This document shows positions 8,187 through 16,420 of a DNA stretch of 64,000 bases, piece after piece. Made by a program: the position numbers and the translations under genes. The notes under the pieces are model-generated. The model ran no database searches. It worked only from the letters and a program-made list of their open reading frames with translations, and was not told the origin of the DNA. Positions within the stretch are counted from its first letter, which is position 1. Every line of letters begins with the position of its first letter. The DNA is from Microbacterium sp. M28. Its GTDB lineage: Bacteria; Actinomycetota; Actinomycetes; Actinomycetales; Microbacteriaceae. The stretch is taken from positions 1,178,001-1,242,000 of the forward strand of contig NZ_CP107546.1 in the NCBI RefSeq assembly GCF_025836995.1. The letters are read 5' to 3'.

Positions 8187-9240
8187 CCCGCTCGTACTGC
8201 GGCGGCCACGGAACCTCCACGCCGAGCTCGTGCGCCGCGCGCAGCGCGAAGTGCGGATCGCGCAGCCACTCCCGACCGGCGAAGATCGCATCCGCGTCCC
8301 CGTCCTCCAGCACCCGCTCGGCCTGCTCCGCCGCGGTGATGAGCCCGACCGCCGACGTCGGTATCCGTCCACCGCGCCGGACAGAGCCGGCGAGACCGAC
8401 CTGGTAGCCGGGGAAGATCTCGATGCGCTGATGAGCGACGAGCCCGCCGCTGGACACGTCGATCAGGTCGGCGCCGTGCGCGCGCGCCCACTCGGCGACG
8501 GTGGTCGCCTCTTCGGGGTCGAATCCGCCGTCGGCATGGTCGGTGGCCGAGATCCGGACGAAGACCGGTACATCGTCGCCGGCGGTCGTGCGCACCGCAT
8601 CCAGGACGCGCAGCAGGAGGCGAGCGCGGTTCACGAGCGAGCCGCCGTACTCGTCGTCGCGGCGGTTGGACAGCGGGGAGAGGAACTGGTGGATCAGGTA
8701 ACCGTGCGCGGCGTGCAGTTCGAGGACGTCGAATCCGGCATCCAGAGCGCGCCGCGCCGCGACGGCGAAGGCGTCGACGAGGGCATCGATGTCGGCGGCA
8801 TCCAGAGCGCGGGGCGGGTCGAAGCCTTCGAAGGCGACCGCCGACGGCGCCGACGTGACCCAGCCGCCCTCGGATGCCGGGACCGACCCGCGCTGCGCGG
8901 CCCACGGCCACCAGGTCGACGCCTTCCGCCCCGCATGCGCGAGCTGGATGCCGGCCAATGCGCCCCTGGCGTGGATGCCGTCGACGACCGGAGCCCAGGC
9001 ATCGCGCTGCTCGTCGGTCCAGATGCCAGCGTCGCGCGGGCTGATGCGGCCCTCCGCGACGACGGCCGTCGCCTCGGCGACGATGAGACCTGCGCCACCG
9101 GACGCGAACTGGGTCAGGTGGGTGCGGTGCCAGTCCTGTACGACGCCGTCGACGGCGCTGTACATGCACATCGGTGACACCCACAGCCGATTCGGGAAGG
9201 TGACCGATCGCAGACGCAGAGGGGAGAAGAGAAGGCTCAC
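8173..9240 (-). CDS. NADH:flavin oxidoreductase (Old Yellow Enzyme, YqjM-like)
   Basis: This 355-residue FMN-dependent (beta/alpha)8 barrel is an ene-reductase-type enzyme. The N-terminus reads LRLRSVTFPNRLWVSPMCMYSA, with the cysteine of the YqjM subclass (SPMCMYS) that tunes the flavin. HxxH at the active site is seen as HAAHGYLIHQFLSPLSNRR, with the typical NRRDDEYGGS following. Physiological substrates are usually unsaturated aldehydes, ketones or nitro compounds. The start is GTG at 9238-9240. A -10 TAGCGT (plus-strand ACGCTA at 9247-9252) sits 6 nt upstream, so the transcript is predicted leaderless and divergent from nnrD. Confidence 0.88.
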   Translation of the reverse strand: MSLLFSPLRLRSVTFPNRLWVSPMCMYSAVDGVVQDWHRTHLTQFASGGAGLIVAEATAVVAEGRISPRDAGIWTDEQRDAWAPVVDGIHARGALAGIQLAHAGRKASTWWPWAAQRGSVPASEGGWVTSAPSAVAFEGFDPPRALDAADIDALVDAFAVAARRALDAGFDVLELHAAHGYLIHQFLSPLSNRRDDEYGGSLVNRARLLLRVLDAVRTTAGDDVPVFVRISATDHADGGFDPEEATTVAEWARAHGADLIDVSSGGLVAHQRIEIFPGYQVGLAGSVRRGGRIPTSAVGLITAAEQAERVLEDGDADAIFAGREWLRDPHFALRAAHELGVEVPWPPQYERARWR

Positions 9241-9246
9241 CCTCCG

Positions 9247-9290
9247 ACGCTACTGCCAGATGGGCGCGCAACCCCCAATAGCATGGGGTC
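9247..9290. promoter_or_regulatory. Face-to-face leaderless promoters of oxidoreductase and nnrD genes
   Basis: The minus-strand -10 TAGCGT (9252-9247) and the plus-strand -10 TAGCAT (9279-9284) lie back to back in a 50-bp gap, each 6 nt from its start codon. With ordinary 16-18 nt spacers the two -35 regions fall between the -10 boxes and interpenetrate, so one polymerase should exclude the other. Confidence 0.55.
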
Positions 9291-10121
9291 ATGGTCGAGG
9301 TGCGCGAGTGGAGCAGGGACGACACGGCGCGGCTGCTTCGCGTACCGGGGCCGGACGATGACAAGTACTCTCGCGGCGTCGTGGCCGTTCGGACGGGCTC
9401 GTCCGCGTACCCAGGGGCAGCCGTGCTGTCCGTCGAGGCGGCGTGGCGGGCCGGGGCCGGCTACGTGCGCTACCTGGGTTCCGCCTCGGACGCGGTGCTC
9501 GCGCGGCGACCGGAGACCGTGGCGGCGCAGGACATCGGTCGTCTCAGGCCCGACGCGTGGGTGATCGGCTCCGGAACGGATGCTGCGGAGCGCACCGCCG
9601 AGGAGACTGAGGCCCTCCGGACGGTCCTGCGCGGGGCCGTGCCCGTCGTCGTCGACGCCGGCGCGCTCGATCTCGCACCCGGCGCCGCCGCCCCGCTGGT
9701 GGTGACACCGCACGCGGGTGAGTTCCGGCGTCTGCGGGAACGGCTGCGGCTCACTCCCGACGGCAGCGGCGACCGTGCCGCGGATGCCGCGCAGACCGCC
9801 GAGGCACTGGGCGCCACGGTGCTGCTCAAGGGGTCCCGCACACTGGTCGCCTCGCCGGACGGTGCGGTGATCGCCCTCCCGCAGGCCACGGGGTGGCTCT
9901 CGACAGCGGGCAGTGGCGACGTTCTGGCGGGAGTGCTCGGCGCGCTGCTCGCCGCCAACGCCGGTGCCTCACCCGCCGACGCGGCCGCGGCCGGTGCATG
10001 GCTGCACGGCCATGCCGCGCGCCTCGCCGCGGGTGTCGTGAACGGACGGGCGGGGCATCCGATCGTCGCGCTGGACGTGGCGGAGGCCCTTCCCCGTGCG
10101 GTCGGAGATCTGCTGCCGTGA
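9291..10121 (+). CDS. nnrD: ADP-dependent NAD(P)H-hydrate dehydratase
   Basis: This 276-residue ribokinase-fold enzyme converts the damaged cofactor NADHX/NADPHX back to NAD(P)H. Hallmarks are KYSRGVVAVRTGS near the start, AYPGAAVLSVEAAWRAGAGYV, the PHAGEFRRL segment and the glycine-rich GSGDVLAGVLGALLA, which holds the catalytic Asp. It lacks the epimerase (NnrE/YjeF_N) domain found fused in many bacteria, so the epimerase should be elsewhere. It is predicted to be leaderless. Its TGA overlaps the GTG start of the GT87 gene. Confidence 0.9.
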   Translation: MVEVREWSRDDTARLLRVPGPDDDKYSRGVVAVRTGSSAYPGAAVLSVEAAWRAGAGYVRYLGSASDAVLARRPETVAAQDIGRLRPDAWVIGSGTDAAERTAEETEALRTVLRGAVPVVVDAGALDLAPGAAAPLVVTPHAGEFRRLRERLRLTPDGSGDRAADAAQTAEALGATVLLKGSRTLVASPDGAVIALPQATGWLSTAGSGDVLAGVLGALLAANAGASPADAAAAGAWLHGHAARLAAGVVNGRAGHPIVALDVAEALPRAVGDLLP

Positions 10122-11332
10122 GCCGCCGCGTCGCGATCCTGTGGGTCGCCTTCCTGTCGGTCCATGCGCTGACGGCCTGGCTGGGCTGGGTGTATCCGAG
10201 CCAGCCGATGGGCGATGTCGTGCTCGTCTATGAGCCGTGGGCGACGTCCGCGCTGACCGGCGGTACGGTCATGGGCATCACCGAGCCGTGGGTGTACCCC
10301 CAGCTCGCGCTCGCGCCCATGATGCTGGCGAAGGCTCTGTCGTTGCCGCTCGTGGCGTCGGTGGGGGCGCTCGGGGCGTATCTGGTCGCCTGGGCGGTGC
10401 TCGTGACGGTTCTGGATGCCGTGGTCTTCGGCATGCTCATCGGTCGGCGACCATCCGCCCCGCGGCGCGCAGCGGCCTGGTTCTGGACGGCGGCGCTGCT
10501 GCTTCTCGGACCGATCGCGCTGTACCGGATCGACGCCTTGACCGTCCCGCTGGCCATCGCCGGAGGGCTTCTGCTGGTGCGGCATCCCGTCGTCGGAACG
10601 GCCCTGCTCACGGTCGGCGCCTGGATCAAGATCTGGCCGGGAGCCCTCGTGCTGGCGGCCGTCGTCGCCGCACGCGGCCGGCTGCGGATCCTGCTGACGG
10701 CGGCGGGAGCGACGGCGGCGATCATCGCTGTGCTGTTCCTGCTCGGAGCCGATCGGCACCTGTTCGCGTTCCTCGGCCAGCAGACCGGCCGCGGACTCCA
10801 GGTCGAGGCCGTCGCGGCGACGCCGTACCTCTGGGCGACGAGGGCCGGCGCAGCATCCGTCGGGTACAGCTTCGAGATCCTCACGTTCCAGATCGACGGG
10901 CCGGCGGTCGACGTCGTCTCCGCGGTGCTGACGCCGATCATGGTGCTCGTCACGGCGGCGATCACCGTGCTCGCCGCCGTGAAGGCGGCCAGGGGGGCCG
11001 CGTTCGCGCGGCTGTTCCCGCCGCTCGCGCTGTCACTGGTGACGGCGCTCATCGTGACGAACAAGGTCGGGTCCCCGCAGTTCCAGGCCTGGCTGATCGC
11101 CCCGCTGGTCCTGTGGTGGGTGTACGACCGCACCAGAGCTCGCATCCCCGCGGGGCTCGTGCTGGCACTGTGCGGCCTGACCTGCCTCATCTACCCGTTG
11201 ACATACGACGCGCTGCTGCGCACGGAACTCGTTCCGGTGCTGCTGCTGACGGCGCGCAACGTGCTCCTGATCGTCCTGCTCGCGGTCGGCATCCGGTCGA
11301 TCATCCGCGTACCCATCCCCACACGGAGGTAA
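10118..11332 (+). CDS. GT87 (DUF2029) family polytopic glycosyltransferase
   Basis: This 404-residue membrane protein has about ten hydrophobic segments. Family marks are the external loop after the first helix (WVYPSQPMGDVVLVYEPWA) and the TVGAWIKIWPGALVLAAV helix with the Lys-Ile-Trp-Pro signature of DUF2029/GT87 proteins. Characterised actinobacterial relatives are polyprenol-phosphate-mannose-dependent mannosyltransferases that build cell-envelope glycolipids, so a similar role is likely but the acceptor is unknown. The GTG at 10118 overlaps the nnrD stop (GTGA) and agrees with the start of the hydrophobic N-terminus. Confidence 0.78.
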   Translation: MSRRVAILWVAFLSVHALTAWLGWVYPSQPMGDVVLVYEPWATSALTGGTVMGITEPWVYPQLALAPMMLAKALSLPLVASVGALGAYLVAWAVLVTVLDAVVFGMLIGRRPSAPRRAAAWFWTAALLLLGPIALYRIDALTVPLAIAGGLLLVRHPVVGTALLTVGAWIKIWPGALVLAAVVAARGRLRILLTAAGATAAIIAVLFLLGADRHLFAFLGQQTGRGLQVEAVAATPYLWATRAGAASVGYSFEILTFQIDGPAVDVVSAVLTPIMVLVTAAITVLAAVKAARGAAFARLFPPLALSLVTALIVTNKVGSPQFQAWLIAPLVLWWVYDRTRARIPAGLVLALCGLTCLIYPLTYDALLRTELVPVLLLTARNVLLIVLLAVGIRSIIRVPIPTRR

Positions 11333-11334
11333 AC

Positions 11335-11649
11335 ATGCTCATCGCATTCTCGGTCGCCCCTTCCGGCGACGGCAGCGCTGACGGTTCGGTCCACGACGCG
11401 GTCGCCGCGGCCGTGACGGTCGTGCGCGAGTCCGGACTGCCGCACCGCACCACCAGCATGTTCACCGAGGTGGAGGGGGAGTGGGACGAGGTGATGGATG
11501 TCGTCAAGCGGGCCACCGAGGCCGTCATGCCGTTCGGCTCGCGGGTGTCGCTCGTGCTCAAGGCGGACATCCGGCCCGGGTACACCGGAGAGCTCGACGC
11601 CAAGATCGACCGGCTCGAGACGGCGATCCGGGATGCCGATTCCGCGTAG
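11335..11649 (+). CDS. Thiamine-binding-like protein (MTH1187/YqgV, DUF77 family)
   Basis: This 104-residue single-domain protein (MLIAFSVAPSG, then GLPHRTTSMFTEVEGEWDEVMDVV) matches the MTH1187/YkoF-like family, whose members bind thiamine or related molecules as ferredoxin-like dimers. GGAGG (11325-11329) provides a clear ribosome-binding site, and the gene begins 2 nt after the GT87 stop. Its stop codon TAG forms part of the -10 TAGCAT of the next gene. The ligand in this organism is not shown by the sequence. Confidence 0.75.
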   Translation: MLIAFSVAPSGDGSADGSVHDAVAAAVTVVRESGLPHRTTSMFTEVEGEWDEVMDVVKRATEAVMPFGSRVSLVLKADIRPGYTGELDAKIDRLETAIRDADSA

Positions 11650-11658
11650 CATTGACGG

Positions 11659-12873
11659 GTGAACCACTCCTCGACACTTTCGAGGGGTGCGGCGACGACG
11701 GCGCTCCTCTCCCTCGCCATCGGCTCCTTCGGCATCGGCATGACCGAGTTCGTCGCCATGGGTCTGCTGCCCGACATCGCTCAGGACCTGCTTCCCGACC
11801 TGTGGGCATCATCGCCCGAAGAGGCGATCGGCCGGGCAGGGCTGCTGATCTCGCTGTACGCGCTCGGCGTCGTCATCGGCGCTCCGACGATCGCCGGCCT
11901 GGTCGCGCGCTTCCCGCGGCACAGGGTCATGATCGGACTCGCCCTCGCGCTCACCTTCTTCAATGCGCTCACCGTCGTGCTGCCGAGCTTCGAACTCGTC
12001 GGCGCCTCGCGGCTGCTGGCCGGACTGCCGCACGGCGCGTACTTCGGCATCGGCGCGCTCGTCGCCGCTGACGTGCTGGGGCCGGGGCGGCGCGCACAGG
12101 GTGCCGCGTTCATCCTCACCGGCCTCACGATCGCGAACGTCGTCGGCGTCCCGCTCGGCACGTATCTGGGCCAGAACTACGGGTGGCGAACGGCGTTCCT
12201 CGTCGTCACGGTGGTGTTCGCCGTCGCGACGCTCTGCATCGCACTGTTCGTTCCCGAGCACGCCGGCGACCCCGGCCGCGGCATGCTCAGCGAGTTCGGC
12301 GTCTTCCGCGTCGGCCAGGTCTGGTTGACGCTGGGGATCGGCGCCATCGGCTTCGGCGGGTTCTTCGCGGTCTACAGCTACGTCTCTCCGCTCGTGACCG
12401 AGGTCGCAGGATCGCCGGAATGGGCGGTGCCGATCGTCCTCGTGCTGGTCGGCATCGGCATGACGGTCGGCAACCTGCTGGGCGGGTACCTGGCGGACCG
12501 GGACCTGCAGCGCACGCTTGTGGTGGGGATGGCGCTGCTCGTCGGCATTCTCGTCCTGCTCGCCCTGCTGGCGCCGAACATCATCCTGCTCGGATTGCTC
12601 GCGACGGCGGTCGGCGCCGTGTCGGCAATGCTGAGCCCCGCGATCCAGACGCGTCTGATGGATGTCGCCGGTGACAACCAGTCGATCGCGGCGGCCCTGA
12701 ACCACTCCGCGCTGAACATCGGGAACAGCCTCGGCGCGTTCCTCGGCGGGGTCGTGATCGCCGCGGGGTGGGGCTTCACGGCGCCGACATGGATCGGAGC
12801 CGCGCTCGCGTCGGTCGGGCTGGGGATCACCCTGCTCGCGTTCCGGATGCAGCGCCGGAGCGTCCTGGTCTGA
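11659..12873 (+). CDS. MFS transporter, drug/sugar efflux (AraJ-like, DHA1)
   Basis: This 404-residue, 12-helix major facilitator starts ALLSLAIGSFGIGMTEFVAMGLLPDIA, the mark of the DHA1 AraJ/YdhP group (arabinose-polymer or drug exporters). The A-motif-like loop GLVARFPRHR follows helix 2, and the C motif appears as LTGLTIANVVGVPLGTYLG in helix 5. The GTG start at 11659 is 6 nt after the -10 TAGCAT (11647-11652), which itself uses the stop codon of the preceding gene, so a leaderless transcript is predicted. Confidence 0.82.
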   Translation: MNHSSTLSRGAATTALLSLAIGSFGIGMTEFVAMGLLPDIAQDLLPDLWASSPEEAIGRAGLLISLYALGVVIGAPTIAGLVARFPRHRVMIGLALALTFFNALTVVLPSFELVGASRLLAGLPHGAYFGIGALVAADVLGPGRRAQGAAFILTGLTIANVVGVPLGTYLGQNYGWRTAFLVVTVVFAVATLCIALFVPEHAGDPGRGMLSEFGVFRVGQVWLTLGIGAIGFGGFFAVYSYVSPLVTEVAGSPEWAVPIVLVLVGIGMTVGNLLGGYLADRDLQRTLVVGMALLVGILVLLALLAPNIILLGLLATAVGAVSAMLSPAIQTRLMDVAGDNQSIAAALNHSALNIGNSLGAFLGGVVIAAGWGFTAPTWIGAALASVGLGITLLAFRMQRRSVLV

Positions 12874-12896
12874 GCGCGAGCTCGTAGAGTGGCGGC

Positions 12897-13523
12897 ATGG
12901 AAGAGCTGCCGCTGGCCGGGACGGTGGTCCTGCTGCGCGACGGGGATGATGGGGCGCTCGAGGTGCTCATCCTGAGGCGCCCGGCTCGGGGGTCGTTCGC
13001 CGGCGCCTGGGTGTTCCCCGGTGGCCTCGTCGAAGACGCGGATCGGGCATCCGCGGAATCCGGTCAGGACGCCGCACGCATCGCCGCGGCGCGCGAGTGC
13101 TTCGAGGAGGTCGGCGTGCGGCCGACCGACCTCGTGACGTTGTCACGGTGGATACCGCCGGCGCAGGCACCCAAGCGCGTCGGTACCTGGTTCTTCCTCG
13201 CCGCCGACCCGGGGGGCGACATCGTGCCGTCTCCCGACGAGGTGGTCCAGTGGCGGTGGATCTCGCCGACCGACGCTCTGGCGCAGCACGCGGCAGGGCG
13301 GATCGAGCTGTTCCCTCCGACGTGGGTGACCCTGCACGAGCTCTCCCGGTTCGACACGGCGGCCGATGCGATGACCGCGGCATCGGATGCCCCGACGTAT
13401 GCGACCAGGCTGCTGCCCGGTGACGTGTTCTGCTGGGTCGGAGACGCGCAGCATCCGGACGGCGGCACTGGCGTGCACCGTCTGGAGACCGCGGTGCGGC
13501 CGTGGCGATATCGACGAGACTGA
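12897..13523 (+). CDS. NUDIX hydrolase
   Basis: This 208-residue protein has a NUDIX fold. FPGGLVEDADRA opens the Nudix box, and after an insertion comes AARECFEEVGV, giving the REXXEEXG metal-binding core. The insertion between the halves resembles the NUDT7/NUDT19-like branch (CoA diphosphatases and relatives). Substrate unknown. The -10 TAGAGT (12885-12890) lies 6 nt before the ATG, so the mRNA is predicted leaderless. It converges with metX, with only 6 nt between the stop codons. Confidence 0.8.
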   Translation: MEELPLAGTVVLLRDGDDGALEVLILRRPARGSFAGAWVFPGGLVEDADRASAESGQDAARIAAARECFEEVGVRPTDLVTLSRWIPPAQAPKRVGTWFFLAADPGGDIVPSPDEVVQWRWISPTDALAQHAAGRIELFPPTWVTLHELSRFDTAADAMTAASDAPTYATRLLPGDVFCWVGDAQHPDGGTGVHRLETAVRPWRYRRD

Positions 13524-13529
13524 CCCGCG

Positions 13530-14738
13530 TCAGCTCGCGAGCAGCCGCCGCAGGTGGTCGCCGACGACGTCGGTCTCGATGAGGAAGCCGTCGTGCCCGA
13601 AGTCGCTCGTGATGACGACGGCCTCGTCCCCGTCGAGGGTGTTCGGGATGCTGCGGGCGATGCGGTGCTGCCCTTCCAAGGGGAACAGCCGATCCGTATC
13701 GATGCCGAGCACCAGGGTCGTCGCGGTCACGGTGCGAAGGGCATCCTCGATGCCGCCGCGGTCGCGGCCCACGTCGTGCGAGTTCATCGCCTCGACCAGG
13801 GTGATGTAGCTGTTCGCGTCGAAACGACGGGTGAACTTGTTGCCGTGGAAGTCGAGGTAGCTCTCGACGGCGAAGCGACCACCGTGGCCGAGGGGCGACA
13901 GATCCGACTGCCAGGAGCGCTGGAAGCGGGAGTTGAGCTCGATGGGGGAGCGGTAGTTCAGCATGGCCATGCGGCGCGCGATGGCGAGACCGCGGTGAGG
14001 TCCTTCACCGATCGCCGCGTCGTAGTATTCGCCGCCTTCGAAGCGCGGATCCATCCGGATCGCCTCCAGCTGCAGCATGTTCGAGGCGATCTGATCCGCC
14101 GTGCTCGCCGGCGGTGACGCGAGGATCGCGAGGCGACGGACGCGCTCCGGGTGCGTGATGGCCCATTCCAGGGCGTGCATGCCGCCCATGGATCCGCCGA
14201 CGACCGCCGCCCACCGGTCGATCCCGAGGGCATCGGCCAGCCGCACCTGGGCGGCGACCTGGTCGCGCACCGTCAGATACGGGAAGCGCGACGCCCACTC
14301 GTAGCCGTCCGGGGCGACGCTCGCCGGACCCGTCGAGCCCTGGCAGCCGCCCAGAATGTTCGGCGCGACGACGAACCATCGGTCGGTGTCGATCGCAGCG
14401 CCCGGCCCCACGACGTCGTCCCACCAGCCGGCGGTGGCATGGCCGGGCGCCGCCTCTCCGCGGACGTGGCTGTCGCCGGTCAGGGCGTGACTGATGAGGA
14501 TCGCGTTGTCGCGCTTCTCGTTCAGTTCGCCCCAGGTCTCATAGGCGATCCGGATGCCGGGCAGCTCCTGGCCGCTCTCGGTGGTGAACGCTCCGAACGC
14601 GGCGAATCGGCGCTCGCCGACGGGATCGCCGTCGCGCCATGCACCCGTGACCGGGGGTCGTGCGCGCATCATGCTGGCCTGCGCCTCGGTCACGCGCCGC
14701 GAGGGCACCGTCTCCTCCGAAGTCGTCTGCCAGTCCAT
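13530..14738 (-). CDS. metX: Homoserine O-acetyltransferase
   Basis: This 402-residue alpha/beta hydrolase-fold enzyme transfers acetyl from acetyl-CoA to homoserine, the first committed step of methionine synthesis here. The oxyanion region reads ISHALTGDSH, the nucleophile elbow GGSMGGMHALEW, and the catalytic Asp and His lie in GIDTDRLFP and SDFGHDGFL. The ATG at 14736-14738 was chosen because GGAGGA and a GAGAAT -10-like box (6 nt away) precede it; the longer in-frame extension is not conserved-looking. The substrate homoserine is supplied by hom at 49.8 kb and the product is used by MetY next door. Confidence 0.93.
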   Translation of the reverse strand: MDWQTTSEETVPSRRVTEAQASMMRARPPVTGAWRDGDPVGERRFAAFGAFTTESGQELPGIRIAYETWGELNEKRDNAILISHALTGDSHVRGEAAPGHATAGWWDDVVGPGAAIDTDRWFVVAPNILGGCQGSTGPASVAPDGYEWASRFPYLTVRDQVAAQVRLADALGIDRWAAVVGGSMGGMHALEWAITHPERVRRLAILASPPASTADQIASNMLQLEAIRMDPRFEGGEYYDAAIGEGPHRGLAIARRMAMLNYRSPIELNSRFQRSWQSDLSPLGHGGRFAVESYLDFHGNKFTRRFDANSYITLVEAMNSHDVGRDRGGIEDALRTVTATTLVLGIDTDRLFPLEGQHRIARSIPNTLDGDEAVVITSDFGHDGFLIETDVVGDHLRRLLAS

Positions 14739-14801
14739 TCCTCCATTCTCGCCCGGTTCCGCTCCGGGCGGCCGCAGGTTACGCATCCGCCTCCGACCCG
14801 G

Positions 14802-14872
14802 ATCTCGCAGAACAGCGGTCATCTCGCAGACTCTCGGCGGATTTCCGCGAGATCCGTGTCGCTCTGCGAGAT
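14802..14872. repeat. Symmetric four-copy array of decamer ATCTCGCAGA
   Basis: The metX-metY intergenic region holds ATCTCGCAGA at 14802-14811 and 14821-14830, then its inverse at 14844-14853 (one mismatch) and 14863-14872. Spacings are 19, 23 and 19 bp between centres, so the whole array is palindromic. It could be an operator cluster upstream of metX, a structured RNA or a REP-like element. No protein is assigned. Confidence 0.7.
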
Positions 14873-14893
14873 GCGCGTTCGCGCGCCCGAACG

Positions 14894-14932
14894 CACGGAT
14901 GCCCCGGACCACGCGGGTCCGGGGCATCCGTG
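14894..14932 (-). terminator. metY terminator
   Basis: A perfect 17-bp stem (14894-14910 with 14916-14932) and a 5-nt loop begin 16 nt after the metY stop on the minus strand. It also carries the hexamer GGATGC/GCATCC in its arms. Confidence 0.8.
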
Positions 14933-14948
14933 TCCCTGAGGAGGGGGC

Positions 14949-16271
14949 TTACGCGCGTGCGGCTTCCGACACTCGGCGAGCGGCGGCGAGAGCCTGCTCC
15001 AGGTCGGCCTTGAGGTCGTCCACGTTCTCGAGTCCGACCGACAGACGCACGAGGCCCGGCGTGACGCCGGCGGTGAGCTGCTGCTCTGGTGTCAGCTGAG
15101 CGTGGGTGGTCGAGGCGGGGTGGATGACCAGCGAGCGCACGTCGCCGATGTTGGCGAGGTGGCTGAACAGGGTCAGGCTGTTCACGAACGCGCGGCCGGC
15201 TTCGACGCCGCCCTTGAGCTCGAACGACAGCACGGCGCCCACGCCCTTGGGGGCGTACTCGTTCGCCTTGGCGTACCACGGCGAGGAGGGAAGGCCCGAG
15301 TAGTTGACGGTCGCGACGTCGTCGCGGTCGTCGAGCCACTCGGCGATCTCCTGCGCGTTCTGCACGTGGCGCTCGACGCGCAGCGACAGCGTCTCGACGC
15401 CCTGGATGAGGTTCCAGGCGCTCTGCGGGGCGATGGCGGAGCCGAGGTCGCGGAGCAGCTGCACGCGGGCCTTGATGATGTACGCGAGCCCGTCGCCGAC
15501 CGCGGCGGTGTAGCTGGCGCCGTGGTACGAGGGATCGGGCACGGTGAGGCCGGGGAACCGGTCGACGTGCTTGGACCACTCGAACGAGCCGCCGTCGATG
15601 ACGACGCCGCCGATGGTCGTGCCGTGGCCGCCGAGGAACTTGGTGACCGAGTGCACGATGATGTCGGCGCCGTGCTCGAACGGACGGATCAGGTACGGGG
15701 TGGCGATCGTGTTGTCGACGATCAGCGGCACACCGCTCTCGTGGGCGATATCGGCGACGGTGCGGATGTCGAGGACGTTGATCTGCGGGTTGCCGATGGT
15801 CTCGGCGAAGAACAGCTTCGTGTTCGGGCGGACGGCGCGGCGCCACTCTTCCGGGTCGTCCTGGTTCTCGACGAAGGTGACCTCGATGCCGAGCTTGGCG
15901 AGCGTGTACTTGAAGAGGTTGTACGTGCCGCCGTAGATCGAGCTCGAGGCGACGAAGTGGTCTCCGGCCTGCGCGATGTTGAGGATCGCGAACGTCGAGG
16001 CGGCCTGGCCGCTGGAGAGCACGAGCGCCCCGGTGCCGCCTTCGAGCGCTGCGAGGCGCTGCTCGAGCACGTCCTGCGTCGGGTTCTGGATGCGGGTGTA
16101 GATGTTGCCGAACTCGGCGAGAGCGAACAGGTTGGCCGCGTGGTCCGCGTTGTCGAACACGTAGGACGTGGTCTGGTAGATCGGGGTGGCACGAGCCTTG
16201 GTGACCGGATCCGGCGCTGCACCGGAGTGGATCTGCTTGGTCTCGAAGCGCCAGTTCTCGGCTGCGGACAT
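14949..16271 (-). CDS. metY: O-acetylhomoserine sulfhydrylase (O-acetylhomoserine aminocarboxypropyltransferase)
   Basis: This 440-residue PLP enzyme of the Cys/Met-metabolism family makes homocysteine from O-acetylhomoserine and sulfide. Start ETKQIHSGAAPDPVTKARATPIYQTTSY, the SSGQAASTFA loop, DNTIATPYLIRPFEHGAD and the PLP lysine in HSVTKFLGGHGTTIGG are all canonical. AGGGGG precedes the ATG at 16269-16271. A perfect TTGACA (minus strand, 16349-16344) with TACTCT (16328-16323) gives a plausible promoter with a short 15-nt spacer. It works downstream of MetX; sulfide would come from assimilatory reduction. Confidence 0.94.
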   Translation of the reverse strand: MSAAENWRFETKQIHSGAAPDPVTKARATPIYQTTSYVFDNADHAANLFALAEFGNIYTRIQNPTQDVLEQRLAALEGGTGALVLSSGQAASTFAILNIAQAGDHFVASSSIYGGTYNLFKYTLAKLGIEVTFVENQDDPEEWRRAVRPNTKLFFAETIGNPQINVLDIRTVADIAHESGVPLIVDNTIATPYLIRPFEHGADIIVHSVTKFLGGHGTTIGGVVIDGGSFEWSKHVDRFPGLTVPDPSYHGASYTAAVGDGLAYIIKARVQLLRDLGSAIAPQSAWNLIQGVETLSLRVERHVQNAQEIAEWLDDRDDVATVNYSGLPSSPWYAKANEYAPKGVGAVLSFELKGGVEAGRAFVNSLTLFSHLANIGDVRSLVIHPASTTHAQLTPEQQLTAGVTPGLVRLSVGLENVDDLKADLEQALAAARRVSEAARA

Positions 16272-16322
16272 GGGTTCCCCCTGGAACTCTCGGATACGGG
16301 TATGGCGGGTGCCGTTCCAGCG

Positions 16323-16349
16323 AGAGTACGGAATGGCGACGCCTGTCAA
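16323..16349 (-). promoter_or_regulatory. metY promoter
   Basis: On the minus strand a consensus -35 TTGACA (16349-16344) and a -10 TACTCT (16328-16323) are 15 nt apart. The transcript would have a leader of about 45 nt with the AGGGGG ribosome-binding site, unlike the many leaderless genes nearby. Confidence 0.45.
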
Positions 16350-16420
16350 CAACAGCCGGGAAATGTGACGTAACACGCGCCGACGCGGCAAAACCGCCGG
16401 AACGTCGTACGGTGGATGAC

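Noticed and set aside
14739..14927. Long N-terminal extension of metX through the repeat array
   Set aside because: The frame is open by chance; the array and a promoter-like GAGAAT next to the ATG at 14738 argue against translation.
16412..16420. GTG at 16412 as the start of the SDR gene
   Set aside because: It lies within the -10 TACGGT; the ATG at 16421 is 7 nt downstream, matching the leaderless pattern.
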